DNA of 64,000 bases from Lepas anatifera (GCA_034440635.1 JAOTON010000968.1:145581-209580), one strand, 5' to 3'; counted from the first letter of the stretch, positions 49,121 to 60,891 are shown. The notes: a model not told the origin generated them from the letters alone. Made by a program: numbers and translations.

Positions 49121-49184
<64 letters not shown>

Positions 49185-49200
49185 AGGGGGGAGACCGCAA
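49121..49200. repeat. (GA)n microsatellite
   Basis: Pure GA for about 60 bp followed by a G-rich end. Confidence 0.95.
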
Positions 49201-49751
49201 AGCGACGCTTCTCGTGTGAGTCCTGGTGCCTGCTTTTCTGTCGTCCCCACTTGAGGAGTAAGTTTATTACACACCCACCCACCCCCCCCGCTTCCCAATG
49301 AACCCAATCCCACAATTATACAACTATACACGCAATTGCACAACAAAACGGTCATGTCAATTACCATTGCTAAAGCATTAAACAATAAAATACGGGATCA
49401 AAGGCATATCTTTTCGCCTGCCGGTTGTTTTCATTTGTTCGCCGGCCAACCTTGAGCGAAGCAACAGCTAAGGCTGACGGCCTTAGTGCTAGCCGCCGGG
49501 CTTTGTTAGCCGGCGCAGCTTTGTTAGACGCCGTTGGTTTGTATGGATATGCGTCTGCAGGTTGCAATTAGTTTTTATCGCGCTGCGTGCTGCCATTCGC
49601 CTGCCAGCTGTGGCCTCCGGAGGTACGGCTGGAGCACAACGGTGTTATTGACGGGTGTATTTGGTAGGATGGTGTCTCGTTTTTTGTGTTTTTTAGTTTT
49701 CTAGTTGTTTTAGAAAGCAGGATGAGAACCTGAGTGTTGAAAGAATTTTAG

Positions 49752-49975
49752 GTGCTCCCCTGTAGCTCAGTTAGTAGAGCGTTGGGCTTCTGTCCGCTGC
49801 TCAGGCAGTGCACTGGTCGAGGCTTGGGATCGATTCCCCTGAGACGCTCCGACGCTCAATATTTACCCGACGCAGGTCGGATGGTAACTGGCTGATGAGA
49901 GGGTGACCTGAGCGGGGCGGCCGTCCCTGTGCTTTGTGGGACGTTGAACTTTGGCTTCAAAATTAACCCGCCATT
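49752..49975 (+). mobile_element. tRNA-derived SINE
   Basis: The head has a canonical A box (TAGCTCAGTTAG) and a B-box-like GGGATCGATTCCCC with an enlarged middle. The body closes with GGGACGTTGAACTTTGG, similar to the GTTAAAC-type ends of the SINEs at 1015 and 60177. The head cannot fold as a working tRNA. Confidence 0.65.
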
Positions 49976-50516
49976 GAGAGAATCGCTGGTGCGAGTGATC
50001 GAATCGGGGTCTCCGTGTCAATTTTTTTGATAACTTTCATGAGACTTCCATTCCAAACAGCCGAAGATGCTCCTTAGCCGAAAAGTTTTTGCTTAGCAAA
50101 AATCCGACCTGCCTTTGTGCAATCTTATGTAGGACTTTATTTGCACATGCTACAGCCAAGGTCCAGCACTTAATTACTGCTCAGATCGCAGCAATGTGAA
50201 TGTACTTGATGTTCTGATGCAATCTGTACCCCGGTTAAAGATTGGGAATCTGAAATACGGTGATTAGGGTGATTGAAACAACGCCTTCACCCTGGATACC
50301 CCTCTGCCCTTGGAATTACAGAAAATAATTAAGGGATTCATGTTTGACTTCGGTTAAAGTTTTCTTCCTTGTTTAAGAATAACGGCCGTTCGTGGTGTCA
50401 AACACAGCCAGTTTTTAGAGCTTGGATTCAAGCATGTGCTACACTGTGTACTAAGGTGCTTATTTTTCACCAAGAAAATAACTTAATATGTATCCCACAC
50501 CCGAACAAGAAGCTTA
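49976..50516. other. Unannotated sequence
   Basis: Flank of the 32-bp satellite; nothing recognised. Confidence 0.4.
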
Positions 50517-52075
50517 TACAACATAAACGTGTTGCACGACACGCATCAAACGGAACGCATGTAGCGCACAGCATGCATCAAACAGCACGCATGTAGCGCA
50601 CAACATGCATCAAACAGCACGCATGTAGTACACAACATGCATCAAACGGCACGCATGTAGCGCACAACATGCATCAAACAGCACGCATGCAGCGCACAAC
50701 ATGCATCAAACAGCACGCACGTAGCGCACAACATGCATCAAACAGCACGCATGTAGTACACAACATGCATCAAACAGCACGCACGTAGCGCACAACATGC
50801 ATCAAACAGCACGCATGTAGTACACAACATGCATCAAACGGCACGCATGTAGCGCACAACATGCATCAAACAGCACGCATGCAGCGCACAACATGCATCA
50901 AACAGCACGCACGTAGCGCACAACATGCATCAAACAGCACGCATGTAGCGCACAACATGCATCAAACAGCACGCATGTAGCGCACAACATGCATCAAACA
51001 GCACGCATGTAGCGCACAACATGCATCAAACAGCACGCACGTAGCGCACAACATGCATCAAACAGCACGCTCGTAGCCGGCACAACATGTATCAAACAGC
51101 ACGCATGTAGCGCACAACATGCATCAAACAGCACGCATGTAGTACACAACATGCATCACACAGCACGCATGTAGTACACAGCATGCATCAAACGGCACGC
51201 ATGTAGTACACAACACGCATCAAACGGCACGCATGTAGTACACAACATGCATCAAACAGCACGCATGTAGTACACAACATGCATCAAACGGCACGCATGT
51301 AGCGCACAACATGCATCAAACAGCACGCACGTAGCGCACAACATGCATCAAACAGCACGCTCGTAGCCGGCACAACATGTATCAAACAGCACGCATGTAG
51401 CTCACAACATGCATCAAACAGCACGCATGTAGCGCACAACATGCATCAAACAGCACGCATGTAGCGCACAACATGCATCAAACAGCACGCATGTAGCGCA
51501 CAACATGCATCAAACAGCACGCATGTAGCGCACAACATGCATCAAACAGCACGCATGTAGCGCACAACATGCATCAAACAGCACGCATGTAGTACACAAC
51601 ATGCATCACACAGCACGCATGTAGCGCACAACATGCATCAAACAGCACGCATGTAGTTCACAACATGCATCAAACGGCACGCATGTAGTACACAACATGC
51701 ATCAAACGGCACGCATGTAGCGCACAACATGCATCAAACAGCACGCATGTAGTACACAACATGCATCAAACAGCACGCATGTAGTACACAACATGCATCA
51801 AACAGCACGCATGTAGTACACACACTGCATCAAACAACACGCTTGTAGTACACAATGCATCAAACAGCACGCATGTAGCGCACAACATGCATCAAACAGC
51901 ACGCATGTAGTACACAACATGCATCAAACAGCACGCATGTAGTATACAACATGCATCAAACAGCACGCATGTAGTACACACACTGCATCAAACAACACGC
52001 TTGTAGTACACAATGCATCAAACAGCACGCTCGTAGCCGGCACAACATGCATCAAACAGCACGCTCTAAGCCGGC
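50517..52075. repeat. 32-bp satellite array, about 48 copies
   Basis: The unit is GCATCAAACAGCACGCATGT plus AGCGCACAACAT. The main variation is AGCGC versus AGTAC in the second part, plus CAGC/CGGC and CATG/CACG changes. Rare variants recur: a CTCGTAGCCGGC unit at about 51069, 51359 and 52029, and a doublet with shortened units at about 51819 and 51979, exactly 160 bp (five units) apart. There are no spacers, so it is not a CRISPR array. Confidence 0.95.
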
Positions 52076-52358
52076 ACCTGTCCGTCAGAAAGTCTCCGAG
52101 GGCATCCTAATTACTGTCGGCTAACGACCTTCGGCAATTAACCTGCCACCCGGGCGCCTAATTACGTCGCTATGACCTGGCCCAGTGCTGGAGTGCGTGA
52201 GCCTGCGCTCCCTCTGGGGTGTACCGTGGCGGGAGCCGACGGCGGAGTGGATGTGGAAGGCGCTGAGGCTGAAAGGCGAGACTGAGATGTACAGGTACAG
52301 CCGGCTCCACACTGGTTGGTAGCTAGTATTAGGCCGCAGTCGTTTTTGCGAAGTATAT

Positions 52359-52816
52359 CTTAAAGGGAATGTGGCACCCTGGTCGAATCCTGGAATTTTG
52401 TGAAATTAGGGGTACTTTTAGCCGAAAATAATGAAATCACTCATGATTTCTCTGAGAAATGCACAATAAGTTCAATATTTTGTTTTTTTAAATACTCCTC
52501 TAGGAAAATAAATAATTATCTGTTTGTGGATGATGTCATGATCAAGCAACCACTACCATACTTGAAATGCTTCAAGGGCTTCAATTGGCTGATGCTCATC
52601 GTGACGTCAGCATATGTTGTCACACCAGGAGCTCACAACAATGGCCGCCCGGCGAGGGGTTGATGAGTGGTTGGTGTCAGGTAGGTTTTAACTTTTTCTG
52701 CGGAAATATCCAGTTCCAAGACAAATGATATATGGAGTACCGGGTTTTCCGACTTGCTTTACAACTTGGCTATCTCAGTTAAAATCACGTTATGAAGGTG
52801 CCACATTGCCTTTAAG
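52359..52816. mobile_element. MITE with 22-bp TIRs at TTAA sites
   Basis: The left end is CTTAAAGGGAATGTGGCACC and the right end, inverted, CTTAAAGGCAATGTGGCACC. Each includes TTAA (52360-52363 and 52812-52815). The element is 458 bp with no transposase. TTAA at both junctions suggests a piggyBac-like integrase, but the AGG...CCT ends are not the usual CCC...GGG. It carries one CRE palindrome (52612-52619). Confidence 0.72.
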
Positions 52817-54828
52817 TCATGGTCCTTGCCGACACCGTTGTTGCCCCGCCGGCTGCTCTTCAACTGGGTGCATGAACTGACGTGCAAAAATACTTCATCA
52901 GGTAAAAAAATTCGGATGTAATTGAGAAAAGAAACATAAAATCATCTCGATCGGCGAAAACTGTTTTCGTCCATACTTCTCGAAATTGACGTCTCATCCA
53001 GTTCGCAGGGGCCCACGTTTAAAGAGCTCGTCAAAATACATTACTAGAGACGCAAGCTTTTGTGAGAAGTGTAATCTTTTTTTAAGACATTTCTTAAAAC
53101 AACTGACACTAATGCCTACCAATCACTATGGAACCGGCTGTACATACATACACATGAACTAATACAAGCTGCGGGTGGGAGGCGCAGGATCAGATGCTGT
53201 ATCATGTAGTGATGCGGCGTGCTTTGATGCGGGGAGGTTTCGGCCACTGTGTTGCGGTGGAGAGTGGCGCTAAGCTAGTTACTAGGCTGGGATTTAGTGG
53301 ATTTCAGCATTCCGAGTAGGCTTCAACTCTCTGTTTCTCTTGTGCAGCAGAAGTGCAGCAGGAGATCGAACTGGTCACTTCTCAAGTAATGAATTTATAT
53401 TTTGCGTGAAATTTGAGCATGATTTTGTAGAGAATAGAAGTACGTTGTCAGGCAGCCCAGGTTGGCCTCATAGCTCCCTGTTGCACGCTCCCTTGAATCG
53501 CGAACCCACATCCGTCGAAAAAATCAAACCGTCAGTTACGCGCCATTCACTGATTTCGTCTAACAGAGGCTAGAGAAAAACGGGGTGGTATTCGCCCTGC
53601 TGAACTGAACTAAGTCAGTGTTTCCGTATTAAATGCTATCCGGCTGAACAAATTTGGTTGAATTTTTAGGCGCCTCCAGAAATACTACAGTCCGGTGGTA
53701 AAATGGCATGAGGAAGCATGTGGTTATGCAGACACAATTTTTTTATCAAATATGATCTTTGGCAAAACATCCAAAGTCCATGAGAAATCAGCTCCCTGCG
53801 AGGATCAATGCTTATAATCTTTCTAAGCCGCAAAAAGGAAAAAGTGAGCAGTTAACTAGACAGATCGCATTTGCGAATGATTCCCATGATGTTGAATGCA
53901 TTTGTCGTCCGCTGCACCTCTGCCTAAGTGTTATTTCGATCCGTGCAGCCTCTAAAGAACAATGTACAACTCAGATTGACTGGAATGCTGTTCGGACGAG
54001 ATAAATGACAGCGGCTAAGGCTGTCTGGCGCGATTTATGTCCTCACATTACGGACAGGAAAATGTGACACCAAAATCAGCGAATTGTACAAGGTCTGCTC
54101 CCAGAACTAACACTCGTCGGCTTTTTCATAACACCACAAAACCGTTTACACAGGCGGGCTCCATGACAGCCAGCGATATGAAGCAGTCTATCGATTTTCC
54201 CAGAAAATCTTAATCTTTCAGAGTCGGCTTGGTTATTCAAACTCGAGAAAACACCGCTAGCAAGACAATTTTTGAACCAGCCTGTGGAAAAGACAGTACT
54301 TAACTTTCCCTTTTGACCGATGGATGTTTTTATCAATGATAGCTGTAAAATAGATATGTAGCAAGAAGTATGTATGTATGCTAATACATGTGCGCCGCAA
54401 TGACAAGCAAGGTATGAAGTAACGATGATGAAGTGTATTGTGACTGGGGTTGGACCTTGAGCCCGACAAAAACCTTGTCAAGTTATAATTACAGGTTTCA
54501 TGTAATTATCAAAACAAACGATTCACTAATTCAAAACCGGGCGATTCATCTCAATAAGAGGGATGCCCCCACGATTTCCCAGGGCAATGAATTGGAAATT
54601 CCGCAGAAACAGAACTATATTACGGTTGCCGGTCTTTTTACTGATGCCAAGTGCAGAAGCTGAGACAATGGTGTCTGCAAATGCATAACTGGGTTCTTCG
54701 ACTCAGTATGTTTGTCAAATTATTAATACATTTCAGTGGCGATCGATCGGTCTGCGTGAATTCATAAATGTAAGATTACGCTTCGCTGCTTGAGATTCGT
54801 GGGTGTTTTTTTCTCCCATGGGGCTTTT
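52817..54828. other. Unannotated sequence with one strong acceptor site
   Basis: CTCTGTTTCTCTTGTGCAG ends at 53346 and is followed by a frame of 13 codons and a TAA (53347-53388). See the finding on a possible terminal exon. Nothing else was recognised. Confidence 0.35.
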
Positions 54829-54873
54829 CTCTCTCTCTCTCTCTCTCTCTTTCTTTCTCTCTCTCTCTCTCTT
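54829..54873. repeat. CT microsatellite
   Basis: CT tract with TTCTTT interruptions. Confidence 0.9.
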
Positions 54874-56639
54874 ATTCCCTCTCTTTATCTTCCATCTCAT
54901 TCATTCCAGGTCTGAGTCCATCTCAGTTATCTTCTCTCAAAGCCAGTATATCTCTGAGCTGTTTAAACACTGATATTGGTAGCTACTTCCGTGTAAAAGA
55001 GGCCGGATGCCCCCGGGTGTCGCCTCAGTTGCGATATCACCTCGGCCAGGGGGTGGACATGATATACCTCTCTAGAATTTTAGGGGCTTTGAAGGTTCCA
55101 TTTCTGGGTCTGACCTTTTTGCAGCAAAATTTAACATGTAATTCCCATGGGATTGTTTGAAGGGGTTTGGGGCACGGGCCAGTTGGAAAAATTTAAGCGG
55201 TGCTTAAGGGTATATTTTTATTTTTGGTATGTAAAATTGATCAGGCTATCTTCTGGGTGCAGTTTTTCGTCCCTGACATGCTTTTATAACAAGGAAAATC
55301 CACGATGAATTTCATGCTAATTCCTTCAGAATTCTGTTTCGAATGTTTCGCTCAACCAATCAGAACGCTGTATTCTACCTTCTGCTACCAGAATCTAAGG
55401 TATCTTGAACAAAACCCTCCAAAATACTACCATATGCTCAACATGCTGCCAAATCAGGCAGTCAGCTGGCTGTCATGTCCGAGCCGTATCTATAGGAACC
55501 GTGACCTCGGCCGCTGCTCTTTCTTCGATGACAAGTATTTTTGTAGTTCCCCGTGACGAATCTTCGCAAAGGAGGTGCCCAGGAATGCAGAGAAACACGC
55601 AGGGACGCCCCTGTGATAACAGTACAGAGGTGAAACGGTCTGTAGACGCTGTTCCGCCAAATTCACCTTTCGCTTTGACAAGTGAGCTGTCGGATATCAT
55701 CTTCTCATTCACGACATCACATGAGCAGAAATTAAGTCTGGCGAATGTGGGCACGGCGTGATTGGTGGGTGAGGATTTACCGGCGTTTGGACGACAGGTC
55801 AGTGACAGAAAGTGACGCCTGCGTTAGAAGTTCCGGGGCGCGAGGAGACGGCCCTAGTCATGTCACACAATCTCACCACAAACTGTCACCGCTGAAATGG
55901 AGACACGCAAACGACTTGACAGGCGTGCGGTGACGGTGTAACTGTTCTTCCCCAATTTGTGTGGTAGGAGTTTATAAATGAGTGAAGGCGCTGTGAATAC
56001 ATGTGAATTTACTGGTGTTAGTGCTAAAGTCTAGCTCCCTCAGAATTATGCCTTCCGATTGGGTCCTATTCTTGCCGCCTGATAGTTCGGATAGTTACAG
56101 AGCTAGACATGAATTTAAACCAATATTTGGTGTGTCATCGGATTGTCGTGTGTTTCTCGGGATAACTTGGGATACGGACGGGATTAAGTCGGGACCTTCC
56201 TGGTTACTCTATTTCTGCGCGAGTAGGTTTAACCCTGACAGTAGTGAAACCTCACCCTTATGCCACTATTAGGGCCAGACCTCATCCGGTAGGTGGGAAC
56301 AGTTTCTGATCGATCATCAGAGTGGGAAGAGAAGCGATCTCCCACCTTACGGCTACACTTTCCTTTTATTACTCCGCTTCTTCTCGTCCCGGCTATTCCT
56401 CATCAGTTGATTTCTCCCAGGCCGGCTCTTTTCCCCACGTTGCCTCGTCCTTTCGTTGTCTCTATCACCTCCCTCCACCCCTGCCATCCCCTCAGTGTCC
56501 TACACACGCCCCTGCTCCGCGTGAACCCAGGAATCCGGGTGCTCACCTACGCGGTGTCCCCTCGGGCACACCCTCTTCTCTCCCGCCTCCGAGACGGCGA
56601 CGCTAGCGCCTCCCGTGGCGGTAGCTGGAAGCTGGGCAG
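54874..56639. other. Unannotated sequence
   Basis: Small open frames at 55305-55761 and 56293-56667 have no domains or matching splice sites. The last part becomes C-rich toward the promoter-like region. Confidence 0.4.
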
Positions 56640-56990
56640 GCACCTCTGCCCGTTTCGCCAGTGTTAGCAACGTATCGGCCGTGGAAGCGTCGCAGTCGCC
56701 GGGGCGGAGCGCGCTGTCTCTATCCCGCCGGTGTTTCTGCCGATTTTGTGCCGATTTTCTCCGTTCCGGTTTTGTGATTCGTCGCTGATTCTTGTGGATT
56801 TCTTGTAAAGCTGTGGACGGCGAGACTGGAGTTTCACGGCTCGCGTGTGTTATCGACGCTGGTCTCCGTCACTCATATATCGGCACACGTCATTCACAAC
56901 ATGCCAAACAGCGAGTGATACACCAGTTGTGATGCCAGTGCACCAGCACCGGTGACTGGGGTGTGTGGGGGGTGTGTTTGGTGCGTGAAT
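56640..56990 (+). promoter_or_regulatory. GC-rich promoter / 5' UTR region
   Basis: CpG-rich DNA with a GC box (GGGGCGGAGC, 56701-56710) directly upstream of the ATG at 56991. No TATA box lies at a convincing position. The transcription start cannot be placed. Confidence 0.4.
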
Positions 56991-57081
56991 ATGGCCACAC
57001 TGGGCCTCTCCAAGGTCTTCATCCTGGATAAATACTTTACTGAGCTGCAGAAGTTCTGGGACACAGAGCGCAAACTCCAAG
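56991..57081 (+). CDS. First coding exon of an unrecognised gene
   Basis: ATG at 56991 follows an in-frame TGA at 56916 with no other in-frame ATG between. It opens 30 codons starting MATLGLSKVFILDKYF and ending FWDTERKLQ, then a donor (CTCCAAG/GTGGGC) at 57082, phase 1. The peptide is amphipathic and probably helical, with none of the low-complexity look of the chance frames around it. A GC-rich leader with a GC box precedes it. I did not find the next exon: the acceptor at 57509 gives only ten codons before a stop. The family is not recognised; the clean composition suggests a conserved gene. Confidence 0.5.
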
Positions 57082-57239
57082 GTGGGCTTTTGTCGTCAGC
57101 AATGTTCACGTTGTAGATGTGCGGTTTTGCATTGCATAGTTTTGTGTTGTGATACAGTTGGGGCTGGTTTTTGTGTACTGTTCGGTTCCCGATAGACGTC
57201 GCTTTGGGTTTAGCAATTTTGGTTCTTATCGACAAACCA

Positions 57240-57380
57240 ACTGCCAGGGTGATATGGCTTCGCCCACTCCATTTGTTGGGAGCCAGATTGCGCTTTGCTC
57301 AGGGATCCGCCGGGATTTGAACCCGGGTCGGCCGCGTGGAAAGTGAGCTCGCTAACCACTACCCCACCGCTCGTTCAGTG
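57240..57380 (-). mobile_element. tRNA-derived SINE, reverse orientation
   Basis: On the minus strand an A box (GGTAGTGGTTAGC, 57351-57363) and a B box (GGTTCAAATCC, 57313-57323) are at tRNA-like spacing, with a CCCGGGTTCAAATCCCGG T-arm stem. The far end is uncertain. It lies in the intron after the 56991 exon. Confidence 0.6.
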
Positions 57381-57543
57381 CACTTTTCCGTACACCGGGC
57401 GTAGGCCGCTGATATCGGTTGTGGGACATCGCGGCAAGTTTTAATACCTGAAGTTCACGGACTTGTTTTAGGACAATGAGAACTTCTCGTTTTTGTTCTG
57501 TTTTGCAGGGCTAGGATTAAGTGTATTACCATGCTTTTAAGCC

Positions 57544-57810
57544 AAAGGCAGATCCAGGACCTCCGATGTGAGAGGACACTCTGGTCAGGGGCATCATCTG
57601 GGCCCGAATGGGGAGTCGTTTGGCTCAGGTGCCAATTCTTACGGTATGACCCATAAGAGCTGCGGTGAATTTCATCGTGGATTCATCGCTAATACTTATA
57701 TCGGAAGGGAGGTGGAAAGCGGCATTCAGGGGGTGTCGCAGCGGCTCCAAGGCACTCCGGCTTGGTCGACAGGGGGCGCGCCCCCTCTGCCCCTGGATCT
57801 GACTTTCTTT
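57544..57810. mobile_element. Short element with GGCAGATCCAGG-type inverted ends
   Basis: AAAGGCAGATCCAGG at the left and, inverted, AAAGTCAGATCCAGG at the right bound a 265-bp segment. The ends resemble the GGATCCAGG part of the hAT-type MITEs, but the CAGTGG tip is absent. Confidence 0.45.
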
Positions 57811-58640
57811 TAACCCCGTTTCAGTGATCAGGTAACCAGTGCCATTTACCTCGGGTGGGTCCCCGGGCGGCTGTAATCCTAAATGCTGTCGTGTAGACTT
57901 GAATGCCTGTGACTCGCTTCTGATGTAATCAGACCGTATTTCGCGCTTACAAGCACTTTCAAACAAATCATAGCATAGTTGCGTCCTGGGCCCCGTCTTA
58001 TCAAAGGTGTAGGGAAGGCTCATCTGGCACGACACACACCTGTAAAACTGGGCAGCGTTCAGAATCAATTATCACAGAGTGCGGTGTCATTTGACACTTT
58101 GGCCATGACCTTCCAAACAAAGCATAACAATCGATTTCATCATCAAAACGTCAAAATTCGCCGCTCTTTATGAAGGGTGAATCCGAATACGAGTCGATTT
58201 AGCAGGCGAACGCGGCGAACAATGCGTCGCAGTTTCGCCCTTCCTGTTTCGCCCCCTTCATGATGCTTCATGTTGGTTCCTGTCATATTCGCGTTCCAGT
58301 TCATAAGCCCTGTGCTCTTAACCCGGCACGATTATAGCTTACCGTGACGCGCAAACATAAACTTCGCTTTTCATATCCAATTCAGAAGTTCAAGTGATTT
58401 TGTCGAAGCAAATTATACCGATGATTATACTTGAAGAGTGTAGGTATGCATATATTTGTGTGTGTTCTCTGTCTAATGCTCTGTACGTCTTGGTGAAAAT
58501 GCACGCATAGCTTTAGCCTTAATGTTGACTTTACCTGTTGGGGGACGCAAACCCGTTGGTGATCAAACCTTGATAAATACATAAAAATGCAATATATTAT
58601 TATCTTCGGACGAGACGTGATAATTGGTGTAACCTCCATT
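57811..58640. other. Unannotated sequence
   Basis: No supported feature. Confidence 0.4.
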
Positions 58641-58799
58641 CAGTGGCGGATCCAGGGCGACATTTCTGGGAGGGGGGGCTAGAGCCTCCCGGGCCATTGC
58701 TTCGGAATAGCCTTCAGCGATGCATTAACTTTAGTCACTCCGACATTTCTGGGGGGGATGCTTGAGCGCTCCTAGCCCCACCCCTTGTGTTTGCCACTG
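58641..58799 (+). mobile_element. hAT-type MITE
   Basis: The left end is CAGTGGCGGATCCAGG and the right end, inverted, CAGTGGCAAACACAAG. Family G-rich blocks are inside. Flanking 8-mers agree at five of eight positions. Confidence 0.72.
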
Positions 58800-59160
58800 C
58801 CACCACCGGATATATTTTCCCTAGGTGATGCAATTAAATTATTCATGGTCGAAAGCTCCAGTCTAATTTTGAAGGACGAAAGCCCAGAATACGGGCACAC
58901 AGTAGGAGCAGCACCAGTACCTGATTACCAGACTCCTCTAGTGAGATAACCAGTTGAAGCTCGGGTGGAAGCAGAAGCCGTGTTTGGCAAGAACTGGCAC
59001 ACGTCTGACTTTTCCCGCTAGTACGTATCGTGAGCTGTCACGTCTCTCAGCCCTGCACACGCACCGAAGCTCAAGGTGACTCGGCTTCAAGGTCTCTCTG
59101 TGTAGCGGTACAATTAAAACGGCGCGGTGAACCAATGAGCTTTGGTGCAAGCGTTGGCTT

Positions 59161-59760
59161 TCATAGGAGACACTTCATTGGAGCCCAGAAATGCTTATTC
59201 ATGGGACCCTGAATGATAATGTCATGATATCCACAACACGACTCTAGAGCCCCGTTTGTGAAAAGCAACACAAATGCTGTATACGATGCAATGTTCTGAT
59301 ATCTACCACGCGACTTTAGAGCCCTATTTGTGAAAACTAACACAAATACTGTGTGATGCAGTACAACCGGGGTTCGCTGAATCCAAGAATCACCGGGAAG
59401 GCCGGGGGCTTCGGACGATTTCCTGGAAGTACTTGGGTTTATTATGTATCTTGTAATCGGGCTACGAGGCCGCTGAACCCAATGCTGGCCTGTAATACAG
59501 GCTAACTCGTACGGCCGGAATTCGGTGGCGCTTATGAAGACCACTGACGCCAGGCTGCTCCGGTAGTACCGCCACCACGCCATCTTCTTCACGAACCGGT
59601 GGGACCAGCTCTCGGGATTACTCTCAGCTCGATCCAGTCCACAAGCACGCGGGTGAAACCGAACAACCAGTCTCCTGGCACTTTTTGTATAATTGCGGGC
59701 AAAGAAAAGTTGGGTTGTGGTTGAGGCCCAGCTAACGGTCATGAATTCCTTCTCATTCAT
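59161..59760 (-). other. 199-codon open frame of unknown status
   Basis: This is the longest open frame outside repeats and the called genes, starting at an ATG. It includes an in-frame 72-bp tandem duplication (starts at 59225 and 59297). The product shows no signal peptide, domain or motif I know. A frame this long can arise by chance in a window of this size, so I do not call a gene. Confidence 0.25.
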
Positions 59761-60065
59761 TTGACTCTTGAGCCGTCCAGTCGCGCGAGGTATGCAGCGT
59801 CATCGTCCGCCTCAATATCGCTGGCCGCTGGAACGTGACTTATTACTGATGATGGCGTATATCGCTCTGTGTCGGCACCTGAGAGGTTTTGTTGTCGCCA
59901 CAGTGAAATGCTTGTCACGTGCTGTTGTGACAATGGGAGCAGTGGACACAGGAAGTTGGGAGTGCTGCCGTTACCTCTGCGTTAGACGAAGACGGGGCGG
60001 TGTGTACAGAAGGTGCAGTCACGCCAAAATACCTGCTCACAAGGAAGGACGCGACTACGCTAGTA

Positions 60066-60173
60066 CTCTCTCTCTCTCCTTCTCTCTCTCTCTCTCTTTC
60101 TCTCTATCCCTCTCTCTCTCTCCCTCTCTTCCTCTTCCTCTCTCCCCTTTCATCTCTCTCTCTTTTCTCTCTG
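60066..60173. repeat. CT-rich microsatellite
   Basis: CT runs broken by CCT, TTT and ATC steps, ending just before a SINE. Confidence 0.9.
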
Positions 60174-60176
60174 GGA

Positions 60177-60352
60177 GAAGCGTGTCTCAGTGGTAGAGCA
60201 CCTACCTCCTGAGCCACAGGTCCCGGGTTCAAGTCCCGGCATAACCTCTGAATAGGTTGATCTGATCGTCCACATTCATTCCAACTGGATAAGAGTTGGC
60301 GACGCCGTACGGTCGTGTCAGTTAGTGTGCCGTTAAACCCCAATAGTTGTTA
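60177..60352 (+). mobile_element. tRNA-derived SINE
   Basis: A box (TGTCTCAGTGG, 60183-60193), B box (GGTTCAAGTCC, 60226-60236) and a CCCGGGTTCAAGTCCCGG stem. The body ends with GTGCCGTTAAACCCCAATA. The minus-strand reading LNPGPVAQEV is the usual shadow of such heads. Confidence 0.75.
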
Positions 60353-60479
60353 TAACTGTGCTATCTTTTATTTCTTCCGACTCTTTCAGATCCTTTTCTC
60401 CCACATGCTAACTCCTTTCCCGTTACCTTAAACCATCAGCATAACATGTCTCAACAGCAGCAACAAACGCTACTCCACT

Positions 60480-60800
60480 GAGGCGGCCTCGATGGCTGAC
60501 ACGTCCGTGACACCACCGTCACCGCAACCGTACCCATCCGCCAACACGGGAGCACCAACCTCTCGCTAACAGCGCTGGAATTCCCTCGTTAGCCGGCCGG
60601 CAGCGCCTCAGTATTCTGTACCCGCGCACTGGCGAGCCGCCGAGTTCGCCGCCCGAGGCTACGCCGCCGGCGGAGCCGTCCTCTAGAGACCATCGTCAGA
60701 TCTGAGCGCCCCGGGCGGAGGTTAATCACCCAGTTCAGAGCGGGCCGTCACTCCGGAGGAACAAACACGCGGGACGTCTGCGTGTCGGAGCCCGCTTCGT
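60480..60800. other. GC- and CpG-rich patch
   Basis: CpG-rich DNA upstream of the X-box-like site at 60878. It may be a promoter; no coding exon is defended. Confidence 0.35.
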
Positions 60801-60877
60801 GGAGATTTTTGGTTTTGATGCGTCTGAAGGATATCTGTGATGTGGATAGGTCGGTAACCCAGAGTCGGCGACGAACG

Positions 60878-60891
60878 GTTTCCATGGCAAC
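60878..60891. promoter_or_regulatory. RFX X-box-like palindrome
   Basis: GTTTCCATGGCAAC fits the palindromic RFX consensus GTTNCCATGGNAAC. It sits about 80 bp downstream of the GC-rich patch. Such sites mark many ciliary gene promoters, but no gene is identified here. Confidence 0.4.

Noticed and set aside
49752..49850. Functional tRNA gene
   Set aside because: The B box is altered and the middle is too long to fold an anticodon arm; the downstream body marks a SINE.
50517..52075. Possible CRISPR array
   Set aside because: Units are directly adjacent with no unique spacers, and the sequence is eukaryotic; it is a satellite.
57509..57541. Acceptor TTTTGTTCTGTTTTGCAG as the second exon of the 56991 gene
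   Set aside because: The pyrimidine tract is good, but the phase-1 frame stops after ten codons, so it is unlikely to be an internal exon.
60177..60250. Functional tRNA gene
   Set aside because: A and B boxes are good, but the acceptor stem does not pair and a SINE body follows.
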